Source: Kribbella turkmenica
GTDB taxonomy: Bacteria > Actinomycetota > Actinomycetes > Propionibacteriales > Kribbellaceae
Direction of reading: 5' to 3'
NCBI RefSeq assembly: GCF_004348725.1
Contig: NZ_SMKR01000080.1
Location: forward strand, 1 to 32,513
Length of the DNA stretch: 32,513 nucleotides
Below are positions 23,468 through 31,615 of this stretch, one piece after another. Each line of letters begins with the position of its first letter. The first letter of the stretch is position 1. The translations under genes and the position numbers were made by a program. The notes under the pieces are model-generated. The model saw only the letters and a program-made list of their open reading frames with translations. It was not told where the DNA came from and searched no databases.

Positions 23468-25147
23468 ATGCACGGTCGGTCCAGCCCGGAGTCGTCGATC
23501 CCGTCGGCGACCTTTGTCGTGCCCGTCGAACCGCCGGCGGATGCCCCGGAGCGGACACTGGGCGGCGTCATCGACACCCTGGGCCGGCACGCCCTGCACG
23601 TGATCACGGACGGCGGCAGGTTGCCGGACCACGTCGGCGAGGTCGTGCTGCACGGACCGGGCGAGCCGTTGCCCGCGGCCGAGTCCGGCATCCTCCTGCT
23701 GACCGGTAACCCGGCGACGCACCGCCAAGCCATCGAGACCGTGCGCGGCGCGGCAGCCGCCGGCTATCGCGCGGTGGTCGTCAAGGCGTTCGGCGACGAT
23801 CTCGTCCGCCTCACGCAGGTCGCCGACGAGACCAGGGTCGCCCTGCTCACCACGCCGGACGAGATGGCGTGGCGGCACCTCGACGCGTTGATCAGCTCGA
23901 GCAAGAAGCCGGCGTTCTCGGGCGACACCGACCGGTTCGCCGCGATCGGGCTCGGCGACCTCTTCGCGCTGGCGAACGCGATCGCGTCCTCGGTCGGCGG
24001 CGCGATCACGATCGAGGACCCCACCGGCCGGGTGATCGCCTACTCGAACCTCCCGCACCAGGACATCGACGAGATCCGCCGGCTCGGCATCCTCGGCCGC
24101 CAGACCCCGGACCGGCCGACGAACTACGAGGAGTACCAGGCGGTCCTGCGGTCGGAGAGCCCGGTGTACTTCGAGAGCCCGTCCCCCGAGTACGCGAGCC
24201 GGATGGCGATCGCCGTCCGTGCCGGGTCCGAGGCCCTCGGACTGATCTGGGTCCTCACCGACCGGCCCCCCGTCGTGGCCCGCGCCGAGCTCGTCCTCGC
24301 CGACGCCGCCCGGGCGACGACGCTGCATCTGCTGCGTGCCCGGGGCCAGCGCGACCCCGAGCGCGCACGGCGGACCGAGGCGCTTCGCCTGCTGCTCGAC
24401 GGCGCGGTCGCTCCGCGCAGCGCGGCGGTCCAGCTGGGTATCAAGCCGGACACACCGAGCGTCGTCCTGGTGATCGCGCCTGTCGGGGACAACGTCGAGC
24501 CGATCCTCGCGGCCTCGCGGATCGTCGACCTGGTCACGCTGTACTGCGAGGCGTGGCACTCGAGTGCCTTGTGCGTCACGGATTCCGGCGTCGTGTACGC
24601 GCTGCTCCCGAGCCGGACCGTCGACGAGCCGTCGCCGCGGCTGCTCAAGCTGGCCCAGGACCTGGCTGCCACGATCCAGCGCTCCGGGCATCTCGACGTC
24701 CTGGTCGGCATCGGCTCGTGCGCCGCGGCGCTGGCCGACGTTCCCGAGTCGCGGGCGATGGCCGACCGGGTCCTGGCGGTGCTCAGCGGCCGGATGTCGC
24801 GTAGCGAGCCGTCGGCCCGGGTGGCGAGCGTCGAACAGGTACGCACCGAGGTCGTCCTGCGCACCGTGGCCAACCAGGGCGCCGCCGTCGAGAGCCAGTT
24901 ACTCGGCCCGGTGCGCGCGATCCGCGAACACGATCGGCTGCACGGAACGGAGTACGCCGAGAGCCTGCTCACCTACCTCAGTTCGTTCGGCGACGCGGTC
25001 CGGGCGGCCCAGGCGCTCAACATCCACGAGAACACGATGCGGTACCGGATCCGGCGGATCGAGACGATGTTCGACCTGTCGCTGGAGGACGGCGACGAGA
25101 TCCTCGCCACCTGGCTCCAGTTGCGACTGCTGCGCCTGATCGACTGA
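23468..25147 (+). CDS. PucR/CdaR-type transcriptional regulator
   Basis: This 559-aa regulator has a PucR-type N-terminal domain (about residues 25-140), a GAF-like sensor region (about 150-280), a GGDEF-like middle and a C-terminal helix-turn-helix. The HTH block is AAQALNIHENTMRYRIRRIE. PucR-type proteins usually sense a metabolite and activate nearby catabolic genes. ATG 23468 sits 6 nt after a TATTCT hexamer. The upstream palindrome and two similar sites before the other transcription units of this locus suggest it controls peptide uptake and degradation. The family often senses purine breakdown products or amino-acid derivatives; the ligand here is unknown. Confidence 0.9.
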   Translation: MHGRSSPESSIPSATFVVPVEPPADAPERTLGGVIDTLGRHALHVITDGGRLPDHVGEVVLHGPGEPLPAAESGILLLTGNPATHRQAIETVRGAAAAGYRAVVVKAFGDDLVRLTQVADETRVALLTTPDEMAWRHLDALISSSKKPAFSGDTDRFAAIGLGDLFALANAIASSVGGAITIEDPTGRVIAYSNLPHQDIDEIRRLGILGRQTPDRPTNYEEYQAVLRSESPVYFESPSPEYASRMAIAVRAGSEALGLIWVLTDRPPVVARAELVLADAARATTLHLLRARGQRDPERARRTEALRLLLDGAVAPRSAAVQLGIKPDTPSVVLVIAPVGDNVEPILAASRIVDLVTLYCEAWHSSALCVTDSGVVYALLPSRTVDEPSPRLLKLAQDLAATIQRSGHLDVLVGIGSCAAALADVPESRAMADRVLAVLSGRMSRSEPSARVASVEQVRTEVVLRTVANQGAAVESQLLGPVRAIREHDRLHGTEYAESLLTYLSSFGDAVRAAQALNIHENTMRYRIRRIETMFDLSLEDGDEILATWLQLRLLRLID

Positions 25148-25161
25148 CCAGTCGGCTGCTC

Positions 25162-25236
25162 TGTCGTCTCCGACAACGGCCCGCCGACATTCGTTGCCCG
25201 CCGACAAAGCCGGGCCCCGCGACCGAAACCTACCGT
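25162..25236 (+). promoter_or_regulatory. TGTCG-N4-CGACA operator with extra half-sites and leaderless promoter of the PaiB-like gene
   Basis: TGTCGTCTCCGACA occupies 25162-25175, and further CGACA half-sites lie at 25185-25189 and 25202-25206. The -10 TACCGT (25231-25236) is followed by 7 nt and ATG 25244. The last half-site lies 24 nt before the -10, close to the 22-23 nt seen for the other two operators. Confidence 0.55.
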
Positions 25237-25243
25237 TTCCAGC

Positions 25244-25861
25244 ATGCTGGAGAACCCCGCTTACGCCCTCACCGACGCCGCCCGCATCCAGGACCTCGTC
25301 ACCCGTCATTCCTGGGTCACGCTCGTCAGCCACCTTCCGACCGGGCTGGTGGTCTCGCACGCCCCGATCCTGACCGAGGGCGATGCAGCCCGCCTGACCG
25401 TCGTCGGCCACCTCGCCCGCGCCGACGCCGAGACCCACGAGCTGGGCCGGCACGACGTCGTCGTCATCGTCCAGGGCCCGCACGGCTACGTCACGCCGGA
25501 CTGGTACGTCGGCGGGCCCTACGTCCCCACCTGGAATTTCGTGGTCTGTCATCTCCACGGCCGCCCGGAGCTGCTGTCGGCGGACGAGACGTACGACGTC
25601 CTGAGCCGGACCGTCGACCACTACGAGCAGGCCCGGCCGACGCCGTTCAGGCTCGGCGAGGTGACGGACTACGCGCGGCAACTCGCGCCGCACACGACCG
25701 GGTTCCGGCTGGCTCCTTCGCGGATCGACGCGAAGGCGAAGCTGAGCCAGGACAAGCCGCTCGCCGATCAAGCCGGTGTCCTGCGCGGACTCGACGCCGA
25801 CGCGGTGCACGGCAATCCGGAGCTCGCCGCGACGATGCGGTCCTACGGAGTCGGCCGGTGA
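25244..25861 (+). CDS. PaiB-like FMN-binding protein
   Basis: This 205-aa protein is of the PaiB family. Characteristic segments are SHLPTGLVVSHAPIL (about 29-43), VIVQGPHGYVTPDWYVGG (about 73-91) and the YVPTWNFVVCHLHG block (about 93-106). The fold is a flavin-binding split barrel. The namesake in Bacillus is a negative regulator of sporulation and protease genes, but most relatives are uncharacterised and may be enzymes acting on polyamines or amino-acid derivatives. It overlaps the following amidohydrolase gene by GTGA, so the two products probably act together. No DNA-binding helix-turn-helix is evident, so an enzymatic or sensing role seems more likely than direct repression. Confidence 0.85.
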   Translation: MLENPAYALTDAARIQDLVTRHSWVTLVSHLPTGLVVSHAPILTEGDAARLTVVGHLARADAETHELGRHDVVVIVQGPHGYVTPDWYVGGPYVPTWNFVVCHLHGRPELLSADETYDVLSRTVDHYEQARPTPFRLGEVTDYARQLAPHTTGFRLAPSRIDAKAKLSQDKPLADQAGVLRGLDADAVHGNPELAATMRSYGVGR

Positions 25862-27375
25862 CCGCGCAACTCGAGACCGCGAAGCCGATCGTCCTGCGAC
25901 AGGTCCGGCTGGGTCCCGGCGGGCCGATCACCGACGTCCGGATCGCCGACGGGCGACTGGCCGAGATCGGCGAGCTGGCCCCCGGGACCGGCGACGAGGT
26001 GTTGTACCAGCGCGGCGCGACCCTGCTCCCCGGACTGGTCGACGGCCACGTCCACACCGCCCAATGGGCCGAGCGACGGCGCCGGATCGACGTTCAGGCA
26101 GCACAATCGGCGACCGAGGCCGTCGACCTGATCGCCGGCGCCCTGCGCACTCGTCCGGCGGTGCCCGCCGGTGATCTCGTGACGGCCCACGGATTCCGCG
26201 ACGGCCTGTGGACGAGCCCTCCGCACAAGGACCTGCTCGAGTCGGCGCTGCCCGGCGTACGGGTAGCGGTGATCAGCCAGGATCTGCATTCGATCTGGCT
26301 GAGCCCGGCCCTGCTCCAGCACCTCGGCCGCGACCACGCGACCGGCGTTCTGCGGGAGCAGGACTCCGTCCAGGTGAACTACGAGTTGTCGCGGGACGTG
26401 CCGACCGAGCTCGCCGACCAGTGGGTGCTCGAGGCAACCCGCGCCGCCGCACGCCGCGGTATCACGTCGATCATCGACTTCGAGTACGCCGATAACCGCG
26501 CCGACTGGCTGCGCCGATCGGAACAGGGACCCGTGCCGGTGCGGGTCAAGGCCTCGATCTGGCAGCCCTGGCTCGACGAGGCGATCGAACTCGGGCTGCG
26601 GACCGGCGCCGCGTTGGTGGGCGGTCACGGCCTGATCGAGGTCGGACCGTTCAAGCTCGTCGCGGACGGTTCGCTCAACACGCGAACGGCGTACTGCCAT
26701 GATCCGTACCCGGAAGCGAAGGCCGGCGAGCAGCATGGCCTGTTGCTGATCGACGAGGAGGAGCTCGTCACGCTGATGACGGCTGCATCCAGCAACGGAC
26801 TCGCTCCGGCCGTGCACGCGATCGGCGACCATGCGAACACCATCGCCCTGAACGCCTTCGAACGCGTCGGGTGCGCCGGGCGTATCGAGCACGCCCAACT
26901 CGTCCGGCCCGCCGACGCGCGCCGGTTCGCCCGCCCCGGTCTGATCACATCGATCCAGCCCCAGCACGCCATGAGCGACCGCGACGTCGCCGACCGGCAC
27001 TGGCACGACCGGACCGCGACCGCGTTCCCCTACGGCTCGCTGCTCCGCGCCGGCGCCACGCTCGAACTCGGATCGGACGCTCCCGTGGCCGAACCCGATC
27101 CCTGGCACGCGATCGCGGACGCCGTACACCGGACCGACGACGAGCGGCCGCCCTGGCATCTCGAGCAGGCCATCCCGTTGCGTGCCGCGTTGCGCGCCGC
27201 CGCCGGCGGGCGGGAGTCACTCGAGGCCGGCGATCCCGCAGACCTCACGCTGGTCGCCGAGGATCCGGTCACGCTGTCCAACAGCGACCTCCGTCACCTC
27301 CCGGTCCTCGCCACGATGGTTGCCGGTCACGTCACCTTCCTCGCCGACGATCTCGGTAACGAACAGACGATGTAA
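25858..27375 (+). CDS. YtcJ-like amidohydrolase (Amidohydro_3 family)
   Basis: The protein is 505 aa. Metal ligands His64 and His66 lie in LPGLVDGHVH. The family signature GPFKLVADGSLNTRTAYCHDPY is in the middle of the barrel. Later ligands are in PAVHAIGD and RIEHAQLV, and the catalytic aspartate is in LELGSDAPVAEPDPW. Relatives hydrolyse amide or N-formyl bonds of varied small molecules; the substrate is not predictable. The GTG start at 25858 overlaps the PaiB-like stop. It is the last gene of the PucR-linked plus-strand group and has no clear hairpin terminator after it. Confidence 0.88.
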   Translation: MTAQLETAKPIVLRQVRLGPGGPITDVRIADGRLAEIGELAPGTGDEVLYQRGATLLPGLVDGHVHTAQWAERRRRIDVQAAQSATEAVDLIAGALRTRPAVPAGDLVTAHGFRDGLWTSPPHKDLLESALPGVRVAVISQDLHSIWLSPALLQHLGRDHATGVLREQDSVQVNYELSRDVPTELADQWVLEATRAAARRGITSIIDFEYADNRADWLRRSEQGPVPVRVKASIWQPWLDEAIELGLRTGAALVGGHGLIEVGPFKLVADGSLNTRTAYCHDPYPEAKAGEQHGLLLIDEEELVTLMTAASSNGLAPAVHAIGDHANTIALNAFERVGCAGRIEHAQLVRPADARRFARPGLITSIQPQHAMSDRDVADRHWHDRTATAFPYGSLLRAGATLELGSDAPVAEPDPWHAIADAVHRTDDERPPWHLEQAIPLRAALRAAAGGRESLEAGDPADLTLVAEDPVTLSNSDLRHLPVLATMVAGHVTFLADDLGNEQTM

Positions 27376-27457
27376 CAGGTGATTCCCAGCGAGGCCCTGT
27401 CGACGGCTGAGGTGTGCTGGGCGGCGCTTCTCGCGGTAGTTGGAGGCCGAAGATGAG

Positions 27458-27483
27458 GTGTGACCAGCTGCTCCGGTGGGCAC
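27458..27483 (+). promoter_or_regulatory. weak SigB-type promoter candidate for the Cys-rich protein
   Basis: GTGT (27458-27461), 16 nt, GGGCAC (27478-27483). This matches the actinobacterial SigB pattern GNNT-N14-16-GGGTAC with one mismatch in the -10. The gene starts 36 nt further on. Confidence 0.3.
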
Positions 27484-27519
27484 CGCAGGTTGATAGCCGA
27501 CAGGAGATGGAGTAGGCGC

Positions 27520-27756
27520 ATGGCTACCTGTGTGATGTGTGGAAACGACTATGAGAGGGCGTTCACCGTCCGTACCGCGGACGGCGAGGAGTTGGTGTTC
27601 GACTCGATCGAATGTGCGGCGCACCGCATCGCCCCGACCTGCGCCCACTGCGGTTGCCGGATCCTCGGACACGGCGTCGTCGCCGAAGGATCGACGTACT
27701 GCTGTGCGCACTGCGCCCGTGAGCACGCCGGCGCCGACATCAGTGCACACGCGTGA
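27520..27756 (+). CDS. Cys-rich metal-binding protein, metallothionein-like
   Basis: This 78-aa cytoplasmic protein has nine cysteines (positions 4, 7, 32, 41, 44, 46, 61, 62, 65) and nearby histidines (35, 51, 64, 69). The second half, CAHCGCRILGHG then GSTYCCAHCA, resembles bacterial metallothioneins and small treble-clef zinc ribbons. It probably binds zinc or another soft metal; sequestration, redox buffering or a structural zinc role cannot be separated. ATG 27520 follows GGAG at 7 nt, and AGGAG lies a little further upstream. It stands alone on the plus strand before a convergent desaturase gene. Confidence 0.8.
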   Translation: MATCVMCGNDYERAFTVRTADGEELVFDSIECAAHRIAPTCAHCGCRILGHGVVAEGSTYCCAHCAREHAGADISAHA

Positions 27757-27977
27757 CGCCCGAAGGTTCAATCACCCTGCGGATCGGGCGGAGCAGTGGT
27801 TTCGGCGCTGCTTCACCCGTCCAAGGGCTGCAGATCCGTCGTGACCTGGCTGCCAGCAGTTGCGCCGGTCTCGTCCTGTGACCGGCGGCCGGCCAGCGTT
27901 CGGGGCCTGCTTGGCCGCCTTGCTGTTGTCTCTTCGATGTACGAGTTCACCTCGTGGCCGACCTCGGCCCGCCACCT

Positions 27978-29042
27978 CTAGTAGCCGGAGGCGGTGGCTG
28001 TCGGCCGACGCAACTGGTGGCCGATGTGGTGCATGTGCCGCAGTCCTTGAGCGTAGGAGTCGATGAGGCCGGTGGACAGGTAGGGCACGCCGATGTGCTG
28101 GCAGTAGGCGCGGACGGCGCCCTGAGCGTGGCGCAGGTTGGCTCGCGGCATGTTCGGGAAGAGGTGGTGTTCGATCTGGTAGTTCAGGCCGCCCATCATC
28201 CAGTCGGTGACGGGATGCCCGTTGACGTTGCGGGAAGTGCGGACCTGCTTCTCGAGGTGACCCCACTGAGTCTCGGCGTCGGGCATCTCCATGCCCTTGT
28301 GATTCGGCGCGAACACGCTGCCCAGGTGTAGCCCGAACAGGGCGTGGTGCAGGATCGCGAACACGATGACCTTGTGCGGCGACATCACCAGCAGCAGCCC
28401 ACCGAAGTACACGGTCAGATGGGCGGCGATCAACCCGAGCTCGAGCGCGGCCTTGCGCCGGGGACGCCGGCGGAGCAGGTAGGTGATGCTGGCGACCTTC
28501 AGGGCTACGCCTTCGAGGGTGAGCAGCGGGAAGAAGATCCGTGCCTGGTGGCGGCTCAACCATCCGTGCACGCCCGTCCGTCCCTCGGCCTGCTCCAGTG
28601 TCCACACGAGTACGCCGGCGGCGACGTCGGGGTCCTTGTCGGTGTGGTTCGGGTTGGCGTGGTGGCGGTTGTGCTTGTTGTTCCACCAGCCGTAGCTCAT
28701 GCCCAGCAGCAGGTTTGCGTGCAGCTGCCCGATCGCGTCGTGCACGAGGCGCGAGCGGCCGATCTGTTGATGGCCGGCGTCGTGGCCGAAGAACGCGGCG
28801 CGGGTGGTGAAGACCGCGGCAGGTACGGCGAGCAGCAGGACCAGCCAGCTGTTGCCCAGGAGGATCAGCCCGGCCACGACAGCGGTCAGGCACAGGAGGT
28901 TGAAGGCGATCGAGCCCAGGTAAGAGCTGAGTCGGCGCTCCAGGAGGCCGGAGTCCTTGATCTGGCGGAGCAGCGGTGCGAAGTCGCTGCCTTTGGTTTG
29001 TCGTCTGGCCGGTCGGTCGAGCAGGTCAGCTGTGGCTGTCAA
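27978..29042 (-). CDS. membrane fatty acid desaturase
   Basis: This 354-aa di-iron acyl-lipid or acyl-CoA desaturase carries all three histidine boxes: HDAGH (87-91), HNRHH (124-128) and QIEHH (289-293, followed by LFP). Four to five membrane helices lie between them. It introduces a double bond into membrane fatty acids and so adjusts fluidity, consistent with the neighbouring stress genes. The start appears to be TTG 29042, preceded by GAGGA at a short spacing of 4 nt. An inverted repeat lies 28 nt upstream of it. After the TAG stop the same frame stays open for 52 more codons, but with no family similarity. No electron-donor gene (ferredoxin or reductase) is adjacent. Confidence 0.92.
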   Translation of the reverse strand: MTATADLLDRPARRQTKGSDFAPLLRQIKDSGLLERRLSSYLGSIAFNLLCLTAVVAGLILLGNSWLVLLLAVPAAVFTTRAAFFGHDAGHQQIGRSRLVHDAIGQLHANLLLGMSYGWWNNKHNRHHANPNHTDKDPDVAAGVLVWTLEQAEGRTGVHGWLSRHQARIFFPLLTLEGVALKVASITYLLRRRPRRKAALELGLIAAHLTVYFGGLLLVMSPHKVIVFAILHHALFGLHLGSVFAPNHKGMEMPDAETQWGHLEKQVRTSRNVNGHPVTDWMMGGLNYQIEHHLFPNMPRANLRHAQGAVRAYCQHIGVPYLSTGLIDSYAQGLRHMHHIGHQLRRPTATASGY

Positions 29043-29069
29043 AGCGTCCTCGAATCACGTCGGAAGGGC

Positions 29070-29085
29070 CTCACCTCTGGGTGAG
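29070..29085. promoter_or_regulatory. perfect inverted repeat upstream of the desaturase
   Basis: CTCACC-TCTG-GGTGAG, 28 nt before the TTG start on the minus strand. It may be a dimer operator near the promoter or a small leader hairpin; the sequence alone does not decide. Confidence 0.35.
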
Positions 29086-29222
29086 AATCATGGATTGCAC
29101 TCAGCGGGAGGCCTAACGCTGGTACCGGGAGGAGCGGACTCTGTTCGAGCCACGCCGGGATGCGAGTCCACTGTCAGGCCGTATCGCGTTGCCCGCTGCT
29201 ACACGGAACGAGGAACACCCAT

Positions 29223-29387
29223 CTACCACTGACAACGCCGTCGGTCCGGCAAGTATTCCGCTGCGAGCGCCTCGTGCTCCGGAGATCCGGCAGCTTGGCG
29301 AAGCCGGGCGCAGTCCGCGGTGTCCTGAAGGTCGCGGTGGGCTGTGATGGTGGAGACGGATCGGGCAACCCGAATGGCGTTCGGCAT
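29223..29387 (-). CDS. possible small hypothetical protein
   Basis: A 54-codon frame beginning MPNAIRVARS and containing RLRQAAGSPEHEALAAEYL, which has a helical, protein-like composition. Third-position GC is lower than in the surrounding genes and the ribosome-binding site is weak (AGAAAGA). It lies between two divergent genes. It could be real, a decayed gene, or chance. Confidence 0.2.
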   Translation of the reverse strand: MPNAIRVARSVSTITAHRDLQDTADCARLRQAAGSPEHEALAAEYLPDRRRCQW

Positions 29388-29489
29388 GTCTTTCTGGTCC
29401 AGACAGGCGTACTGTTGAAGACAGTTCCGGAATCGATGACATCCCGTTTTGAGGCTGCCAGCCACACCGGCCCTCCCATAGGGAATGTC

Positions 29490-29858
29490 ATGTCCGTACT
29501 TCGACGCACTCGCAGCACGCCCGAACCTTCGGCACCGGCACCAGCCACGCCGATGTCGGCCGTCGACGAACTCTCGAAACCGCTGTCGTCGCCCCGGGCA
29601 CCGCGTACGCGAATCAGTGCCGCGTGGTTCGGGATCTGCGCGGCCGCGGCCGGTCTCGTCATCCTGATCGTCTTCATGCTGCAGAACACCGGCAGCGTCG
29701 ATGTCCACTTCCTCTGGATGGACGGCTCCCTGCCGCTGGCCCTGGCCCTGTTCATCGCCGGCGTCGCCGCGACCATCGTGGCCACGGCGATCGGCGCTGC
29801 CCGGATCACACAACTGCGTCGCCTCGTTCGCCGCCGGAGAACCGAGCCCTTGTCGTGA
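29490..29858 (+). CDS. LapA-domain (DUF1049) membrane protein
   Basis: This 122-aa protein has a Pro/Ala-rich cytoplasmic N-terminus of about 45 residues and two membrane helices (about 51-69 and 82-104) enclosing the family motif QNTGSVDVHFLWMDGSLPLALAL. A basic C-terminal tail follows (RRLVRRRRTEPLS). LapA/YciS-type proteins are inner-membrane proteins; the enterobacterial member helps regulate lipopolysaccharide assembly, while in actinomycetes the role is unknown. ATG 29490 has AGGGA 5-6 nt upstream. Its TGA overlaps the GTG of the next gene, so the two are co-translated. Confidence 0.82.
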   Translation: MSVLRRTRSTPEPSAPAPATPMSAVDELSKPLSSPRAPRTRISAAWFGICAAAAGLVILIVFMLQNTGSVDVHFLWMDGSLPLALALFIAGVAATIVATAIGAARITQLRRLVRRRRTEPLS

Positions 29859-30394
29859 CGCTCACCGCCAACGACGGCAGGACGGTCTTCTCCGCAACCG
29901 AACCGTCGACGCCGCGACTGCGGCTCCGCCCAGACACCGCGAGGGAGCTCCTCCACGGTGCCTGGTGGCCGCGCTCGAACGACCCGGTGGCCGAGATCCC
30001 CGGCCTCGTCCTGGCCATCGACGCCCTGCACGGGCCGATTTCCCGGATCATGGTCTACAGCGGCGACTGGGAGAGCCATCCACGCCGTCTGGCCGTCGAC
30101 GGACGACTCGTACGGCTGGGCTACTTCGCCAGCCAGCCGCCCGGTCTGCTGATCGCCCTGTCGGGCAGGGGCGGAGGTCGCGTCGACCTGGCCGTCATCC
30201 CACCGGGCACGGCAGCAGCGACTGCCGAGACCGCGATGCGCCTCGCCGCCACCACCGGCAACCAGATCCGCGCCCAGGACCTCGTATCGACCGTGGCCGG
30301 CTCTCGACCGTCCAGTGGTTCTCGAGCGGCCGGCACAGCATCCGAACACGCACGGGAGGCCGGGCGACGGGGTCACGGCACCTCGAACGCGTAA
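29855..30394 (+). CDS. DUF5994 family protein
   Basis: This 179-aa soluble protein has the actinobacterial DUF5994 pattern: PRLRLRPDTARELLHGAWWPRSND, then ISRIMVYSGDWESHPRRL and RLVRLGYFASQPPGLL. The function of the family is unknown. The last 40 residues are low-complexity (Ser, Ala, Gly, Arg) and probably disordered. The GTG start overlaps the LapA stop. Members often sit in osmotic or oxidative stress clusters, as here. Confidence 0.78.
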   Translation: MTLTANDGRTVFSATEPSTPRLRLRPDTARELLHGAWWPRSNDPVAEIPGLVLAIDALHGPISRIMVYSGDWESHPRRLAVDGRLVRLGYFASQPPGLLIALSGRGGGRVDLAVIPPGTAAATAETAMRLAATTGNQIRAQDLVSTVAGSRPSSGSRAAGTASEHAREAGRRGHGTSNA

Positions 30395-30417
30395 ACGGTC
30401 GCGCGCTGGTGAAGTCA

Positions 30418-30435
30418 ACGCGCGCGAGCGCGCGT
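30418..30435 (+). terminator. GC-only hairpin after the LapA-DUF5994 pair
   Basis: ACGCGCGCGAGCGCGCGT can fold into a 7-8 bp stem starting 24 nt after the DUF5994 stop. There is no T-run, so termination is only suggested. A second self-complementary block, CGAGCTCGAGCTCG, lies at 30450-30463. The rest of the 278-bp gap before the catalase gene holds only the SigB-type promoter. Confidence 0.35.
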
Positions 30436-30612
30436 CCTGAGCAGCCACACGAGCTCGAGCTCGGGGCAGGAACCTTCCTCCGCAGTGCCCAGACAGCCTA
30501 TGGCCACACCCGATGGCGAACCCTCGTGGCAGCGCCGCGGACTTTCTGCCAAGTCCTGAACGACTGAAGGACACGCCTGCCTCTGCCGTCATGGACAACT
30601 TCCGATCGCTGG

Positions 30613-30637
30613 GTGTGCTTGCGACGTCACTGGGTAC
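30613..30637 (+). promoter_or_regulatory. SigB-type stress promoter of the Mn catalase gene
   Basis: GTGT (30613-30616), 15 nt, GGGTAC (30632-30637): a full match to GNNT-N14-16-GGGTAC/T described for the streptomycete general-stress sigma factor SigB. The start would be near 30645, leaving a leader of about 28 nt with AGGAGG before GTG 30673. Confidence 0.6.
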
Positions 30638-30672
30638 CTCCGGGCTTCTGCCGATGCACCAGAGGAGGACTC

Positions 30673-31554
30673 GTGTTCTTTCACCGCCAGGAACTCCAGT
30701 TCAAAGCCACGCCCGACAAGCCCGACGCCGTCTACGCCCGCAAGCTCCAGGAGGTTCTCGGCGGCCAGTACGGCGAGATCACGGTCGCGATGCAGTACAT
30801 GTTCCAGGGCTGGAACATGCACACGCCGGGCAAGTACCGCGATCTCGTCTTCGGGATCGGCGCCGAGGAACACGGCCACGTCGAGATGCTGGCCACGATG
30901 ATCGCCCAACTGCTCGAGAAGGCCCCGCTGGGAATCACCGAGGACGCCGTTCAGGACGACCCGACGGTGGCCGCCGTCATCGGCGGCACCGACATCCAGC
31001 ACGCGATCGTGGCCGGCGCCGGTGCGCGACCGGTCGACAGCATGGGCAACCCGTGGCAGGGCACCTACATCACCGCGAGCGGCAACCTGCTCGCCGACTT
31101 CCAGGCCAACGCGAACGCCGAGATGCAGGGCCGGGTCCAGGTCGCACGGCTCTACCACATGACCGACGATCACGGCGTTCGCGACCTGCTGTCCTTCCTG
31201 CTCGCCCGCGACACCATGCACCAGAACATGTGGCTGGCCGCGGCCGCGGAGCTTCGTGAGGAAGGCGCCGAGGGACTGCCGGTGCCCAGCAACTTCCCGC
31301 AGTCCAACGAGTACCGCGAGGTGTCCTACCAGTACCAGAACTTCAGCGACGGCCAAGCCGCCGCCGACGGCAGCTGGGCGTCCGGGCCGACACCCGACGG
31401 CAACGGCGAGTTCACCTACCACGACGGCCCGACCACCACGGCCCCGATGCCACCACCCACCCGGCCCGACGCCCGCTTCTACGGCACCACCGACCTCCCC
31501 AATCCCGTCGAGAAGGTCGCCGGCCTCGCCCAGGACAAACTCAAGAAGGAGTAA
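30673..31554 (+). CDS. manganese catalase
   Basis: This 293-aa non-heme catalase of the ferritin-like fold disproportionates hydrogen peroxide in the cytoplasm using a di-manganese centre. All five metal ligands align with the Lactiplantibacillus enzyme: Glu35 (GQYGEITVAMQYM), Glu66 and His69 (AEEHGHVEM), Glu150 (ANANAEMQGR) and His183 (ARDTMHQNMW). The C-terminal 50 residues are Pro/Thr-rich with a YQNFSDG motif common in this family. GTG 30673 follows AGGAGG by about 6 nt, and this decides the start over an upstream ATG at 30613 that overlaps the promoter. Confidence 0.95.
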   Translation: MFFHRQELQFKATPDKPDAVYARKLQEVLGGQYGEITVAMQYMFQGWNMHTPGKYRDLVFGIGAEEHGHVEMLATMIAQLLEKAPLGITEDAVQDDPTVAAVIGGTDIQHAIVAGAGARPVDSMGNPWQGTYITASGNLLADFQANANAEMQGRVQVARLYHMTDDHGVRDLLSFLLARDTMHQNMWLAAAAELREEGAEGLPVPSNFPQSNEYREVSYQYQNFSDGQAAADGSWASGPTPDGNGEFTYHDGPTTTAPMPPPTRPDARFYGTTDLPNPVEKVAGLAQDKLKKE

Positions 31555-31615
31555 CCGTCCGGTCCGGAACGCGTCCCCGACTGGTACGGCAACGGTGTTC
31601 CACAGGGAGCTGGAC

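Larger units (their letters stand above)
29043..29489. other. 447-bp gap between the desaturase and LapA genes
   Basis: This gap carries the upstream region of the divergent desaturase and LapA-domain genes. It holds one perfect inverted repeat (29070-29085) and one weak minus-strand frame of 54 codons (29223-29387). No convincing promoter consensus, RNA gene or repeat family could be recognised. A plus-strand frame covers most of the gap in phase with LapA but does not resemble a real N-terminal extension. Confidence 0.45.

Noticed and set aside
30450..30463. CGAGCTCGAGCTCG palindrome as an operator for the catalase gene
   Set aside because: It is low-complexity and over 200 nt from the start; the SigB-type promoter lies much closer and no second copy was found.
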